NCBI RefSeq assembly: GCF_900110865.1
Contig: NZ_FOFD01000001.1
Span: forward strand, 1 to 64,000
DNA length: 64,000 nt
Direction: 5' to 3'
Origin: Natrinema salaciae
Lineage (GTDB): Archaea > Halobacteriota > Halobacteria > Halobacteriales > Natrialbaceae
Each line of letters opens with the position of its first letter. The first letter of the stretch is position 1. This document shows positions 33,462 through 42,120 of the stretch, piece after piece. Below the pieces are notes generated by a model. It saw nothing but the letters and a program-made list of their open reading frames with translations, was not told the DNA's origin and ran no database searches. Made by a program: the position numbers and the translations under genes.

Positions 33462-34238
33462 ATGGCACGGCTCCAGCAAACGCTCTCGAACGTCTCGGAG
33501 GAGAGCGGGCACGACAACGGCCGCGTCGGGATCGTCGGCGGCAGCGTCGCGTATCCGAACCAGCCCGCGCTCGTCGGGCGAGCGGCGTTGCGGACCGGCT
33601 CCGATCACGTCCGGGCGTTCGTCGCCGAACCGATCTACGAGATCGTCGCGAGCCACGCCCCGAACCTGCTCGTCGACCACCACGGTCACGAGGAGTTCTA
33701 CGACGGCGCGATCGACCGCACGCTCGAGGTGGCCGACTGGGCCGACGCCTTCGTCATCGGCCCCGGCCTCGCCGACGCCGACCCCGACGCGGTCCGCGAG
33801 GCGGTCGACCGCATCGAGGGTCCGCTCGTCGTCGACGCGCTGGCAATCGAACCCGCGCTCGAGGCCGATCTCTCGAACGCGGTCCTGACGCCCAGCGGCT
33901 CCGAGGATGCCCCGATCTACGAGGCCTACGGCTCGCTCGAGACGTTCTCCGAGGAGACGGGAGCGGTCGTCATCCTGACCGGCGACGTCGACGAGATCGT
34001 CGCCGAGGGCGTGCGGATCGAGAACGAGACGGGAACGTCGGCGATGACCGTCGCCGGGACCGGGGACACGATGGCCGGTATCATCGCGTCCCTGCTCGGT
34101 CAGGGGATGAAGCGCCGCGAGGCCGCCGAACTCGGCGCGTGGGTCCTCGGCAAGACCGGCGAACTCGCCACGGCCGAGTACGGGCCTGGCGTCGTCGCGA
34201 CCGACGTCATCGAGCGGATACCGAACACGATTCGGTAG
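33462..34238 (+). CDS. nnrD: ADP-dependent NAD(P)H-hydrate dehydratase NnrD
   Basis: A 258-residue ribokinase-fold protein: VGIVGGSVAYPNQPALVGRAAL (residues about 22-43, in two parts), FVIGPGL, LVVDALAIEP, VLTPSG and the signature TVAGTGDTMAGIIA. These match the dehydratase (YjeF C-terminal) domain that repairs damaged NADHX and NADPHX with ADP. The separate YjeF N-terminal epimerase domain is absent, so the epimerase is encoded elsewhere. ATG 33462 is preferred; a GTG six bases earlier is possible. Confidence 0.85.
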   Translation: MARLQQTLSNVSEESGHDNGRVGIVGGSVAYPNQPALVGRAALRTGSDHVRAFVAEPIYEIVASHAPNLLVDHHGHEEFYDGAIDRTLEVADWADAFVIGPGLADADPDAVREAVDRIEGPLVVDALAIEPALEADLSNAVLTPSGSEDAPIYEAYGSLETFSEETGAVVILTGDVDEIVAEGVRIENETGTSAMTVAGTGDTMAGIIASLLGQGMKRREAAELGAWVLGKTGELATAEYGPGVVATDVIERIPNTIR

Positions 34239-34297
34239 GCGCGATTCAGTCGTTGGAGCTCGTGAGCCGGATATCGGGTATCGGGGCGAGACCCCGC

Positions 34298-34981
34298 TCA
34301 CGAACGGGCCGAGAGCGACGGCACCTGCCGGCGTCGGAGCCGTCCGCGTACGACCGGCGTCGCCGGAAACAGCCCGACGTCGGTTCGTTCGATCTCGAGC
34401 ACCTCGAACGCGTCGTGCCCGACGAATCGCTCGACCGTCTCGCGGTGAAGCTGGCAGCCGCCGGCGGCGCGCTCCCACAGCGGCGTGAGCCGTTCCTGCG
34501 CCCGAGCCCGCCAGCCGTCGTTGCGCACGTGCTCGAGGAACCGAAGTTCCCCGCCCGGCCGCAGGACGCGGGCGAGTTCGTCCAGCGCGGGGTCGGGATC
34601 CGCGATGGTACAGAAGACCAGACTCGAGAGCGCGACATCGAAAGCGTCGTCGACGTACGGGAGCGACTCGGCGCGGTCGTCGCGGAGGTGGACGCGCAGG
34701 TCGGATCGGGCGGCGACGTCGGCCGCCCGGCGTCGCATGTGGGGGTCCGGTTCGATCGCGTGGTACTCGAGGCCCTCGTCCGCAGCGTCGGCCGCGTAGG
34801 GAATCATCGCACCGTTGCCCGCGCCGAGGTCGAGGACGCGCCCGGCGAGGTCGGCGGTGAGGTACTCGCGGTGGAGTCCGACCAGAAACCGATCCGGCAC
34901 GAACCGGTCGTAGAGCGCCGCAAATATCGGGTGTTCGATCCGCCGCTCGCCCATCGTCCGCCGTGAATCGGGAGGTGCCAT
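34298..34981 (-). CDS. SAM-dependent methyltransferase (UbiE-like class I)
   Basis: A 227-residue class I methyltransferase. Motif I is GRVLDLGAGNGAMIPY (about 49-64), the acidic residue after strand 2 is AIEPDPHM, and ALSSLVFCTIADP is motif post-II with LARVLRPGGELRFLEH as motif III. Similar proteins methylate small molecules or quinones; the substrate is unknown. ATG 34981 (MAPPDSRR) is used; ATG 34954 (MGERRIEHP) would give 218 residues and is nearly as good. Transcribed towards nnrD, convergent. Confidence 0.85.
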   Translation of the reverse strand: MAPPDSRRTMGERRIEHPIFAALYDRFVPDRFLVGLHREYLTADLAGRVLDLGAGNGAMIPYAADAADEGLEYHAIEPDPHMRRRAADVAARSDLRVHLRDDRAESLPYVDDAFDVALSSLVFCTIADPDPALDELARVLRPGGELRFLEHVRNDGWRARAQERLTPLWERAAGGCQLHRETVERFVGHDAFEVLEIERTDVGLFPATPVVRGRLRRRQVPSLSARS

Positions 34982-35097
34982 TGAGCGACTCGGTGCAACC
35001 AACGACGACCGGTCCCAAACCGGTTTCCCCGCTTCGAAGCGGACCGCCCCGCGAGGCGTACCGGCACCGGGGAGCGCTCGCCGACCGTCTCGAGTGG

Positions 35098-35104
35098 TTT
35101 TATT
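35098..35104 (+). promoter_or_regulatory. TATA box of the aminotransferase gene
   Basis: TTTTATT lies 31 to 25 bases before the ATG at 35129, predicting a leaderless mRNA. Confidence 0.55.
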
Positions 35105-35128
35105 GCCGGACGCCGCACTATCAGCAGT

Positions 35129-36196
35129 ATGACCGACGATCGACTCCGCATGACGCCCGGCCCGACCGAGGTACCCGCGGCCGTCCGGGAGCGGATGAGC
35201 GAGCCCACGCCGAACCCGGACGTCGAGCCCGCGTTCTTCGAGTTCTACCGGACGCTGACCGGCAAACTCGAGGCGATCTACGGCGACGACGATATCGCGA
35301 TCCTCGGCGGCGAGGGTATCCTCGGCCTCGAGGCCGCCGTCGCGTCGCTGGTCGAGCCGGGCGACCGGGTGCTCTGTCTCGCGAACGGGCTCTACGGCGA
35401 GGGGTTCGCCGACTTCGTCGAGATGGCCGACGGCGAGGCGGTGGTCTGCGACGCGCCGTGGCGGGGGCCGCTCGATCTCGCGACCGTCGAGTCCCACCTG
35501 GAGACGGGGTCGTTCGACGTCGCGACGATGGTCCACTGCGAGACGCCGACGGGCGTCCTGAACGATCTCGAGCCGGTGCTCGACGTGCTCGACGAGCACG
35601 ACGTCGTCAGCGTCGTCGACGCGGTCTCCTCGCTCGGTGGAACGCCGGTGCCGACCGATCGGATCGACGTCTGCCTGGGAGCTTCCCAGAAGTGTTTCAG
35701 CGCGCCGCCGGGGCTGACCGTCTGCTCCGTCAGCGACCGCGCCTGGGCGAAGATCGAGTCCTTCGAGACCGAGAGCCTGTACACCGACCTCGAGCCGTGG
35801 CGCGACGCCGCCGACGAGGAGTGGTTCCCCTACACCCATCTGGCGTCGAACCTCTACGGACTCGATACCGCGATCGACCTGCTGCTCGAGGAGGGACTCG
35901 AGGACGTCTTCGAGCGCCACGAGGCGGCCGCCGAGCGCTGTCGCGAGCGAGCGGCCGCCATCGGACTGGGACTCTACCCCGACGAGGCGACCGCCTCGCC
36001 GACCGTGACCGCGCTCGAGGTCGACGGCAGCGCGACCGCCCTCCAGCGAACGCTGGCCGACGAGCACGATATCGTGCTCGCGACCGGACTCGGCGACCTC
36101 GAAGACGACGTGCTCCGAATCGGCCACATGGGACACAACGCGCGGGTCGACCGCGTCGACCGGACGATGGACGCAGTGGCCGCCGTTCTCGAGTAG
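35129..36196 (+). CDS. PLP-dependent aminotransferase (serine-glyoxylate/alanine-glyoxylate type)
   Basis: A 355-residue class V aminotransferase. It begins RMTPGPTEVPAAVRERM, the class V opening; ILGGEGILGLEAAV is the PLP-phosphate loop, VVDAVSSLGGTP holds the Asp that binds the PLP nitrogen, and LGASQKCFSAPPGL has the PLP-Lys (about 190). Members transaminate serine or alanine with glyoxylate, or act in 2-aminoethylphosphonate or purine catabolism; the neighbours do not decide this. The last residues (IGHMGHNARVDRV) fit the family end. Confidence 0.9.
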   Translation: MTDDRLRMTPGPTEVPAAVRERMSEPTPNPDVEPAFFEFYRTLTGKLEAIYGDDDIAILGGEGILGLEAAVASLVEPGDRVLCLANGLYGEGFADFVEMADGEAVVCDAPWRGPLDLATVESHLETGSFDVATMVHCETPTGVLNDLEPVLDVLDEHDVVSVVDAVSSLGGTPVPTDRIDVCLGASQKCFSAPPGLTVCSVSDRAWAKIESFETESLYTDLEPWRDAADEEWFPYTHLASNLYGLDTAIDLLLEEGLEDVFERHEAAAERCRERAAAIGLGLYPDEATASPTVTALEVDGSATALQRTLADEHDIVLATGLGDLEDDVLRIGHMGHNARVDRVDRTMDAVAAVLE

Positions 36197-36507
36197 TCCA
36201 CGATTCGGAACAGGGTTCGGCCCGGCCTCTCTCGGGGCCCGCTCTTCTTAGATATATCTTACGGTTATGTGCACGCGCGAACGGCGGCTATTTTCGGGTC
36301 GTTATGGACGATTGAACAGTTTTCTACGGTGACGCGGCTACCAGTGATCGGGTATACAGGACGTCTACTGACGGTATAGGCGGTTCGATCCGATGTCGTG
36401 AAGCGCTATCCATCGCACAGTTGTGATTAAAAAATAGAGATGGATACGCAAATAAAGACAAATAACAATTAAGGTTATTGGGCCCACTTCATTTGGGTAG
36501 AAGTAGC
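36197..36507. other. AT-rich intergenic region with the cstA promoter
   Basis: About 310 bases with unusually low GC for this window. A 10-base palindrome AGATATATCT is at 36250-36259. TATA-like CAATTAAGG (36466-36474) lies about 35-42 bases before the cstA ATG, so the leader is short. The leader holds CCCACTTCATTTGGG (36483-36497), a weak hairpin. No gene was seen. Confidence 0.5.
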
Positions 36508-38346
36508 ATGACACAGGTAATATGGATCATCGCGGCAGTGTTGGTGACCTTCACCGCTGGATACGTGGGATACTCTAGATATCTCACGCAGTTCGTCGAG
36601 CTCGACGAGGACGCGGAGACACCGGCACACAAGTACGAGGACGGACAGGAGTACGTGCCATCGAAGAAACCAGTGCTGTTGGGCCACCACTACTCGAGTA
36701 TCGCGGGTGGGGCACCGATCGTGGGGCCGATCACGGCGGGTGCCATCTGGGGCTGGGTGCCGGCCTTGCTGTGGATCGCCATCGGGAATCCGCTGATGGG
36801 TGCCGTGCACGACTTCGTCTCGCTGTCGGGGAGCCTCCGTCACGAGGGGAAGTCGATCGGGTACATGATCGGCGAATACGTCGGTGAGAGCGGGAAGAAC
36901 ATGCTGCTGTGGTTCGCGTTCCTGACGATCATATTGGTCGTCGCGGTGTTCGCGCTCGTGGTCGGGATCGTTTTCAACGCGTATCCGCAGGTGGTGACGG
37001 CCTCGCTGCTCTACATCGGGCTGGCGCTGGCCTTCGGCGTTTACCTGTACCAGTTCAACGGCCCGTTCATCCCCGGAACGGTGGTCTTCGTCGTGGGTGT
37101 CTTCGCGTCCGTCTGGGTGGGCCTTCAGTACCCGCTGGCGCTGTTTGCCGGTGACTACCCGGCCGGAACGATCGTGTTGCTCGGCGGTGCCGGCGACTGG
37201 GTGCCTGGCGCGGCCGCGCTCGGCGGGAACACCGCGGGATGGATCCCGGTCGTCATGGTCTATGCCGCGATCGCGAGCGCACTGCCGGTGTGGGTGTTGC
37301 TTCAACCGCGAGACTACCTGTCGTCGTTCCTGCTGTACACCGGCGTCGGCGGGGCGATCGTCGCGATCATCGTCGGAACGGTGCTCGGGACGTCGTCCAG
37401 CCCGCTCGTCATCGATAGCTCCATCGGCGCGTTCGAAGGGTTCTGGGGTGTCGAGGGCGCGGGGCTCGCACCGCTGTTCCCACTGCTTTTCATCACGATC
37501 GCTTGCGGGACCATCAGCGGCTTCCACTCGCTCGTTTCGTCCGGGACGACCGCCAAACAGCTCGACAACGAGACCGACGCCCGGCTGATCGGCTACGGCG
37601 GGATGCTCGGCGAGGGACTCCTCGCGGCGGTCGCACTCTCGACGCTCGCGGTGGCGGGCTTCGCCGATCCCGAGGGCGGAATCGGCGCTGCGCTTCCGAA
37701 CTTCGCCGAAGGTGGCGGTATCATCCTCACGAGTGTCGGCGTGTCCGAGACTGTCGGCGCGGTGTTCATGGCGCTCGTCCTCTGTAGCTTCCTGCTCACG
37801 TCGACCGACACGGCCGTCCGTCTCGGCCGATACATGATGGAGGAGATCGTCGGCACGCCCGCGGGACGGACCGATACGGGACTCAACATGGATCCGCAAT
37901 CGATCGCACGCGGTCGGTACACGAATCCGCTCGTGCAGATCCTGCCTGCCTACCTGCTCGTCGTCTCCGGGCAGTGGGTCGTCCTCTGGCAGCTGTTCGG
38001 CGGCGCGAACCAGCTGCTCGCGGCGCTGGCGCTGCTCACCGCGACCGTCTGGCTCGCGAACTGGGACGACAACAAGCAGCTCGTTTCGACCGGCGTTCCG
38101 ATGGCGATCATGGTCACGATCACCGTCCTCGGGCTCTCGATCCTGGTGTTCTACGAGAACCTCTACCTGAACTTGCTTCAGGGCGGGGCCGAGACCGCCG
38201 AGGCGATGGTCTCCTCGGGCGTGCAGATGGCCATCGGCCTCGTTCTCATCGGCCTGGCGCTCGCGCTGGTCAGGCTGGGGTACCGGAACATTCAGACCGT
38301 CCGCAGCGGACCCGAGCGGCCCGCAGCGGAACCCGGCGACGACTAA
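36508..38346 (+). CDS. cstA: Carbon starvation protein CstA (peptide/pyruvate transporter family)
   Basis: A 612-residue membrane protein with about 15 hydrophobic helices. Family motifs are KYEDGQEYVPSKKPVLLGHHYSSIAGGAPIVGP (split, about 37-70), GNPLMGAVHDFVSLSGSLRHEG, ACGTISGFHSLVSSGTTAKQL and FGGANQLLAALALL. CstA proteins import peptides or pyruvate during carbon limitation. ATG 36508 fits the TATA at 36466 and puts the first helix at residue 4; an ATG at 36478 would add ten residues. No two-component regulator lies nearby. Confidence 0.95.
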   Translation: MTQVIWIIAAVLVTFTAGYVGYSRYLTQFVELDEDAETPAHKYEDGQEYVPSKKPVLLGHHYSSIAGGAPIVGPITAGAIWGWVPALLWIAIGNPLMGAVHDFVSLSGSLRHEGKSIGYMIGEYVGESGKNMLLWFAFLTIILVVAVFALVVGIVFNAYPQVVTASLLYIGLALAFGVYLYQFNGPFIPGTVVFVVGVFASVWVGLQYPLALFAGDYPAGTIVLLGGAGDWVPGAAALGGNTAGWIPVVMVYAAIASALPVWVLLQPRDYLSSFLLYTGVGGAIVAIIVGTVLGTSSSPLVIDSSIGAFEGFWGVEGAGLAPLFPLLFITIACGTISGFHSLVSSGTTAKQLDNETDARLIGYGGMLGEGLLAAVALSTLAVAGFADPEGGIGAALPNFAEGGGIILTSVGVSETVGAVFMALVLCSFLLTSTDTAVRLGRYMMEEIVGTPAGRTDTGLNMDPQSIARGRYTNPLVQILPAYLLVVSGQWVVLWQLFGGANQLLAALALLTATVWLANWDDNKQLVSTGVPMAIMVTITVLGLSILVFYENLYLNLLQGGAETAEAMVSSGVQMAIGLVLIGLALALVRLGYRNIQTVRSGPERPAAEPGDD

Positions 38347-38428
38347 CGGCGACCGGCCGCTGCTCGTTTTCTTTCGGCTGCCGCGTGAGAGCTCCCGCCG
38401 GAACCGTCCGCGACCGTCGGCGCTCGTT

Positions 38429-39037
38429 CTACCGCCAGAATCGTTTCGCGAACCGCGAAAGGAGCCCCTCTTCGGGCGTGCTCACCTCCTCCCAGAGGGT
38501 AAACGCCTCCGTAACGTCGGCGGCCTCACTGCCGACGTGATCGTCGGCCGCGGGCGCGACGACGACGAGATTGATCTCGTAGTGGCCGTGATAGCCGAAC
38601 TTCAGTAACGTCCGATCGCGGAAGCCGGCGACGAACTCGCGGACGTCGTCGGGGATCTCGTCGGCGACGAGGACGAACGTGAAGTCCGTCCCGAAGTGTT
38701 CCTCGTCGGCGACGACCCGCTCGTCCGCGAGGTCGTGACCCACCTCGACGAGTCGCTCGAGTTCCGCGACCGTCGGCCGCGACTCGCGCCGGGCGAAGAG
38801 GTACTCCTCGGCCTCGTGATCGGCGTAGGAAAGCGACGGGTGGAAGAACTGCTTCTGACTGAGCACGCGCATCTCGCCGTAGAGATCCCACCGCTCGCCC
38901 GCGACGGAGCGATCCTTCTCGAGGTCGTAGTTGTACATCAGCCGGTCGGACACCCGGTCCAGATACTCGTCGTCCCAGTCGGGCACCGCCTCGCGGATCT
39001 CCGCTGGCAGTTCCGCCGGGGTCGCCTCGTCGCTCAT
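38429..39037 (-). CDS. Conserved haloarchaeal protein of unknown function (202 aa)
   Basis: A 202-residue acidic soluble protein. It contains WDDEYLDRVSDRLMYNYDLEKD and VLSQKQFFHPSLSYADHEAEEYLFARR, then a predicted alpha/beta half (TDFTFVLVADEIPDDVREFV, FGYHGHYEINLVVVAP). Aromatic and His residues are frequent. I do not recognise the family. It has no signal peptide or membrane helix. It is convergent with cstA. Confidence 0.75.
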   Translation of the reverse strand: MSDEATPAELPAEIREAVPDWDDEYLDRVSDRLMYNYDLEKDRSVAGERWDLYGEMRVLSQKQFFHPSLSYADHEAEEYLFARRESRPTVAELERLVEVGHDLADERVVADEEHFGTDFTFVLVADEIPDDVREFVAGFRDRTLLKFGYHGHYEINLVVVAPAADDHVGSEAADVTEAFTLWEEVSTPEEGLLSRFAKRFWR

Positions 39038-39235
39038 CGCGCGTCGGTGGCGGGTGTCAGAACCCGATCACGGCCCACCACTGACTCCGTTCGCTCGCGA
39101 TCCATGACCCGTTCTCTCATACCTCCGGTTACCGTCGGGGTGTCAAATAATCGTCGGTGGGTCGAGCGTCGCCACGCCTCGACGCAGCCGGCAGATTTTA
39201 GACGCCGGAGACGAACTATCGTGCAAGAGGATAAC

Positions 39236-39484
39236 ATGGGTGGGAAGAAAACCGAATCCTGCGGCCGGTGTTCGATGTCGACGGTCGTCGACGTCGCCTC
39301 CTACGGCGACGACGGCGACGACGGCGACGACGGGTCCGACGGTGAAGTGAACCGGAACCCGTTCGGCGAGGCAACCATCGAGGTCGACGACGACGAACTT
39401 CGACGGATATCGCCGGGTGCCTGGGCCGGACGCGTCTCCGATCGACTCGACGACCTCGGCAAGCGGCTGATTTACGGGCGCTAG
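39236..39484 (+). CDS. Small hypothetical protein with GDD repeats (82 aa)
   Basis: An 82-residue protein: MGGKKTESCGRCSMSTVVDVASYG, then an acidic GDDGDDGDDGSDG run encoded by a 9-base repeat (GGCGACGAC, near 39306-39332), then a folded-looking end ELRRISPGAWAGRVSDRLDDLGKRLIYGR. The CGRC pair could bind metal. ATG 39236 is the first start giving this protein; codon use matches its neighbours. The repeat number may vary between strains. Confidence 0.6.
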   Translation: MGGKKTESCGRCSMSTVVDVASYGDDGDDGDDGSDGEVNRNPFGEATIEVDDDELRRISPGAWAGRVSDRLDDLGKRLIYGR

Positions 39485-39503
39485 CCGGGCCGGCGGATCG
39501 CGC

Positions 39504-39728
39504 TCACGACATCGTCACGAGATACGTCATCGAAAATAACAGTATCGCGGCCGTAGCGACGTTGATGAACCCGAACTCGAGGAAGTCGAGATACGACAGT
39601 CCCCAGACGATCGACCACGCGAACAGCGTCGAGAGCACGGCGTTCATCGCGATCAGGACGCGCGGATCGCCCCGCGAGGACGATACCCCCGCCTCGAACC
39701 CCTCCTGTTCGGAATCGCCATCGCTCAT
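39504..39728 (-). CDS. Two-helix membrane protein (74 aa)
   Basis: A 74-residue protein with an acidic N-terminus (MSDGDSEQEGFEAGVSSSRG) and two hydrophobic helices (VLIAMNAVLSTLFAWSIVWG and LEFGFINVATAAILLFSMTY). ATG 39728 is chosen; an ATG at 39752 would add eight residues. It belongs to the type of short haloarchaeal two-helix proteins of unknown role. Confidence 0.65.
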   Translation of the reverse strand: MSDGDSEQEGFEAGVSSSRGDPRVLIAMNAVLSTLFAWSIVWGLSYLDFLEFGFINVATAAILLFSMTYLVTMS

Positions 39729-39860
39729 ACAGGGAGAGGTCGTCACCGCCACTTAACTGTTCGCCGTCCGGGGCCCACGGCTCGCCGACGGGGCTGAGCG
39801 TTCGGACGCGGACCCCCGGCCGTGGTATAGCTCTTTGCGACTCGAGGGAGAAGGATCGCT

Positions 39861-40181
39861 ATGCACCTTCGAAACCGCCACGGATCGCACGTCGATCCGG
39901 TCCCGTTCGTCGTGGTCGTCGGCCTCTCGTTCATGATCCTCTTGTCGTTCGGCCCGCTGTACGGCCAGGCGCTCGGCCTGTCGCTCGACCTCGCGATCGC
40001 GCTCTCCACTGTGCTGTTCGCCGTCACCGCCGTCGCTGCGTTCTACCGGCACGTGTGGACGTTCCGTCCGGAAACGACCGGTACCGTTCCGTCCGCAGTC
40101 CGCGCGGAGCGACTGTTCTACCTCATCCCGATCCTCGCGGCGGCCCTCGTCGCCCTCGCGGTCCCGCTGGTCGTCGGCTAG
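39861..40181 (+). CDS. Three-helix membrane protein (106 aa)
   Basis: A 106-residue protein with three hydrophobic segments (about 13-33, 37-60 and 84-105) and a short basic/aromatic loop (YRHVWTFRPETTG). No motif identifies a family. It is divergent from the 74-residue membrane protein at 39504, with which it shares a 130-base upstream space. Confidence 0.65.
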   Translation: MHLRNRHGSHVDPVPFVVVVGLSFMILLSFGPLYGQALGLSLDLAIALSTVLFAVTAVAAFYRHVWTFRPETTGTVPSAVRAERLFYLIPILAAALVALAVPLVVG

Positions 40182-40297
40182 TCGCGATCCCGCGGCCGCC
40201 GGTTCGCGTTCGGGTGCGTTCTCCATCCCGTCCGCGGTCGTGCAACTGTGACACACGATCGCATAACGCTGTTACCGCTGCCGATGAACGATCGACT

Positions 40298-40501
40298 ATG
40301 GGACTCCTCGAATCGATGAAAGCGACCCTCGCCTCGCCCGCACCGAAGGGCCGTCCCGACGACGGCTCCGACGGTGCCTACTGGTGTGACGACTGCGGCG
40401 TCCGGATCAGGGACGTCGAACTCGAGGGCGACCCGGTCTGTCCGGACTGCGGAACCGAGATGCGTTTCGAGCGGTCGACCGGACGGGACTGTGCGTGCTG
40501 A
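40298..40501 (+). CDS. Zinc-ribbon small protein (67 aa)
   Basis: A 67-residue protein: MGLLESMKATLASPAPKGRP, then WCDDCGVRIRDVELEG and PVCPDCGTEMRFERS, ending DCAC. Four Cys in two CxxC pairs form a zinc ribbon; two more Cys end the protein. It is convergent with, and directly abuts, the CobW-like GTPase gene. Such ribbons often bind nucleic acid; given the neighbour, a zinc-status role is possible but only inferred. Confidence 0.7.
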   Translation: MGLLESMKATLASPAPKGRPDDGSDGAYWCDDCGVRIRDVELEGDPVCPDCGTEMRFERSTGRDCAC

Positions 40502-41749
40502 CTACGGTTCTCGGACGACGGTCTCCGCGCCCTGTTCCGCGGGGAACGGCCCGTCGAGATCCGAGTCCCACTCCTCGTCGGTGACGAGCGCGTCCTCGAG
40601 CGCCGCTCGGAGCGCCCCTTCGTCGTAGTCGGTGCCGATGAAGACGAGTTCGGTCCGACGGTCCCCGTGCTCGTCGTGCCACTCGAGATTCGGTCGGTTC
40701 GACCGGTACATGTCGCGCTCGACCTCGGGGAGGCTCGCGATCCAGGGGCCCTGTGCGGTGGCTCTGATCGACGGCCCGGCCTGCGCGACCGACACCCGCA
40801 TCTCGTTGTCGGCGAGCCAGGCGGTCCCCTTCGCGCGGACGATCGATCGCGGGAGGTCCCGGAGGAACGCGGCGAACCGTTCGGGGTGGAACGGCCGTCG
40901 TGACCGGTAGACGAACGACGAGACGCCGTACACCTCGTCGGGGTGGTGGTGACCGTGGTGGTCGTCGGTACGGCTCTCGGCCCGGCCGTCGTGATCGTGG
41001 TGATCGGCGTGGCCGTCGTCGCCGTCGGCCGACTCGAGCGCGCGTTTCCAGCCCGGCAAGTCGTTCACTCGGCCGGCGTCGAACAGGGCAGCGCCGAGCA
41101 GGCGGTCGGGATCGACGGCCGAAAACTCCGTGCGGATCGTCTCCGCGTCCGGCTGGAGCGCGCCGACGAGTTCCTCGGCGTCCGCGAGTTCTGCCTCGCT
41201 ACAGAGATCCGCCTTGTTGAGCAGGACGACGTTCGAGACCTCGACCTGCTCGACGAGCAGATCCGAGAGCGGCCGGTCCTCCGCCGTCCCCCGCCGCTCC
41301 GGCTGGTCCTCCCCCGCGAAGGTCTCGAGGAACGCGGGCGTGTCGAGGACGGTCACGAGCGTGTCGACGTCGTAGCGCGCCGCGACGCGGGATTCGGTGG
41401 TAAACAGCCGCGCGACGGGGGCAGGCTCGGAGATCCCCGACGACTCGACGACGAGGTGGTCGAACGAGCGATCGCGGGCCAGCCTGACCACGGCCGTCTC
41501 GAGATCGTCCTGCAGTTCACAGCAGATACAGCCGTTCGAGAGCTCCGTCACGCCGTCGTCGAGCTCGAGTTCCGAGCCCTCGGCGACGAGTTCGGCGTCG
41601 ACGTTGACCTCGCCCATATCGTTGACGAGGACCGCCAGCGTTCGATCGCCGGCGTTCGATAGCAAGTGATTGAGAAGCGTCGTCTTGCCGGCCCCCAGAC
41701 TCCCCGAGAGGATGGTGACGGGAATTCCGTCGTCCGTGTTCGTCTCCAT
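40502..41749 (-). CDS. CobW/G3E-family GTPase with His-rich metal-binding insert
   Basis: A 415-residue G3E GTPase. Walker A is SGSLGAGKTTLLNHLL (15-30), the switch is LVNDMGEVNVD, and the metal-binding CxCC is NGCICCEL (C74, C76, C77). Walker B/ESSG is HLVVESSGISEP, and the base motif is LNKADLC. A His/Asp-rich stretch lies at about 240-272. The C-terminal CobW domain follows (VYGVSSFVYRSRRPFHPERF). COG0523 proteins deliver zinc or other metals to target enzymes; the His-rich stretch and CxCC point to zinc. It could alternatively serve nitrile hydratase or cobalt insertion, but no such gene is nearby. Confidence 0.9.
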   Translation of the reverse strand: METNTDDGIPVTILSGSLGAGKTTLLNHLLSNAGDRTLAVLVNDMGEVNVDAELVAEGSELELDDGVTELSNGCICCELQDDLETAVVRLARDRSFDHLVVESSGISEPAPVARLFTTESRVAARYDVDTLVTVLDTPAFLETFAGEDQPERRGTAEDRPLSDLLVEQVEVSNVVLLNKADLCSEAELADAEELVGALQPDAETIRTEFSAVDPDRLLGAALFDAGRVNDLPGWKRALESADGDDGHADHHDHDGRAESRTDDHHGHHHPDEVYGVSSFVYRSRRPFHPERFAAFLRDLPRSIVRAKGTAWLADNEMRVSVAQAGPSIRATAQGPWIASLPEVERDMYRSNRPNLEWHDEHGDRRTELVFIGTDYDEGALRAALEDALVTDEEWDSDLDGPFPAEQGAETVVREP

Positions 41750-41823
41750 AGCTGGACACTGGGGGCGGATCGCCTTGAAAGCGAGCCACGAGGGTTTTTA
41801 CCGTTCGATACACAGATACGGGC

Positions 41824-42120
41824 ATGGACTTGGCCGACCGGATCGAAGCGTTTCGCGAGACGCTCGACGAGTGGTTACGGGGGCTCTACCACGGGATGAT
41901 CTCGCATCCGGCCTACGAGAAGATCGAAAAGGAAGCCGAAGACGCCGAGGACGCGTTCATTTTGGCGTGTTTCCCGGACGCCTTCGGCATCCCGTCACCG
42001 GTTTCGTACTACACCGCGGAGCTGCTCCCGTACCTCGAGGACGAGTTCGAATCGTGGGAGCGGCGGCTGTGGGACCGCGGGACGTACCTCGAACGCAAGG
42101 GGCAGCAGTACCACTTCTGA
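41824..42120 (+). CDS. Conserved haloarchaeal protein coupled to ArsA/Get3 (98 aa)
   Basis: A 98-residue acidic protein rich in Trp, Tyr and Phe: MDLADRIEAFRETLDEWLRGL, then YEKIEKEAEDAEDAFILACFPDAFGIPSPVSYYTAELLPYL. It looks like a small helical protein. Its stop (TGA) overlaps the start of the ArsA-like gene (TGATG), so the two are translated as a pair. This suggests a functional link with the ATPase, for example as partner or substrate adaptor. Family not recognised; I recall similar unnamed proteins next to arsA-like genes in haloarchaea. Confidence 0.75.
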   Translation: MDLADRIEAFRETLDEWLRGLYHGMISHPAYEKIEKEAEDAEDAFILACFPDAFGIPSPVSYYTAELLPYLEDEFESWERRLWDRGTYLERKGQQYHF

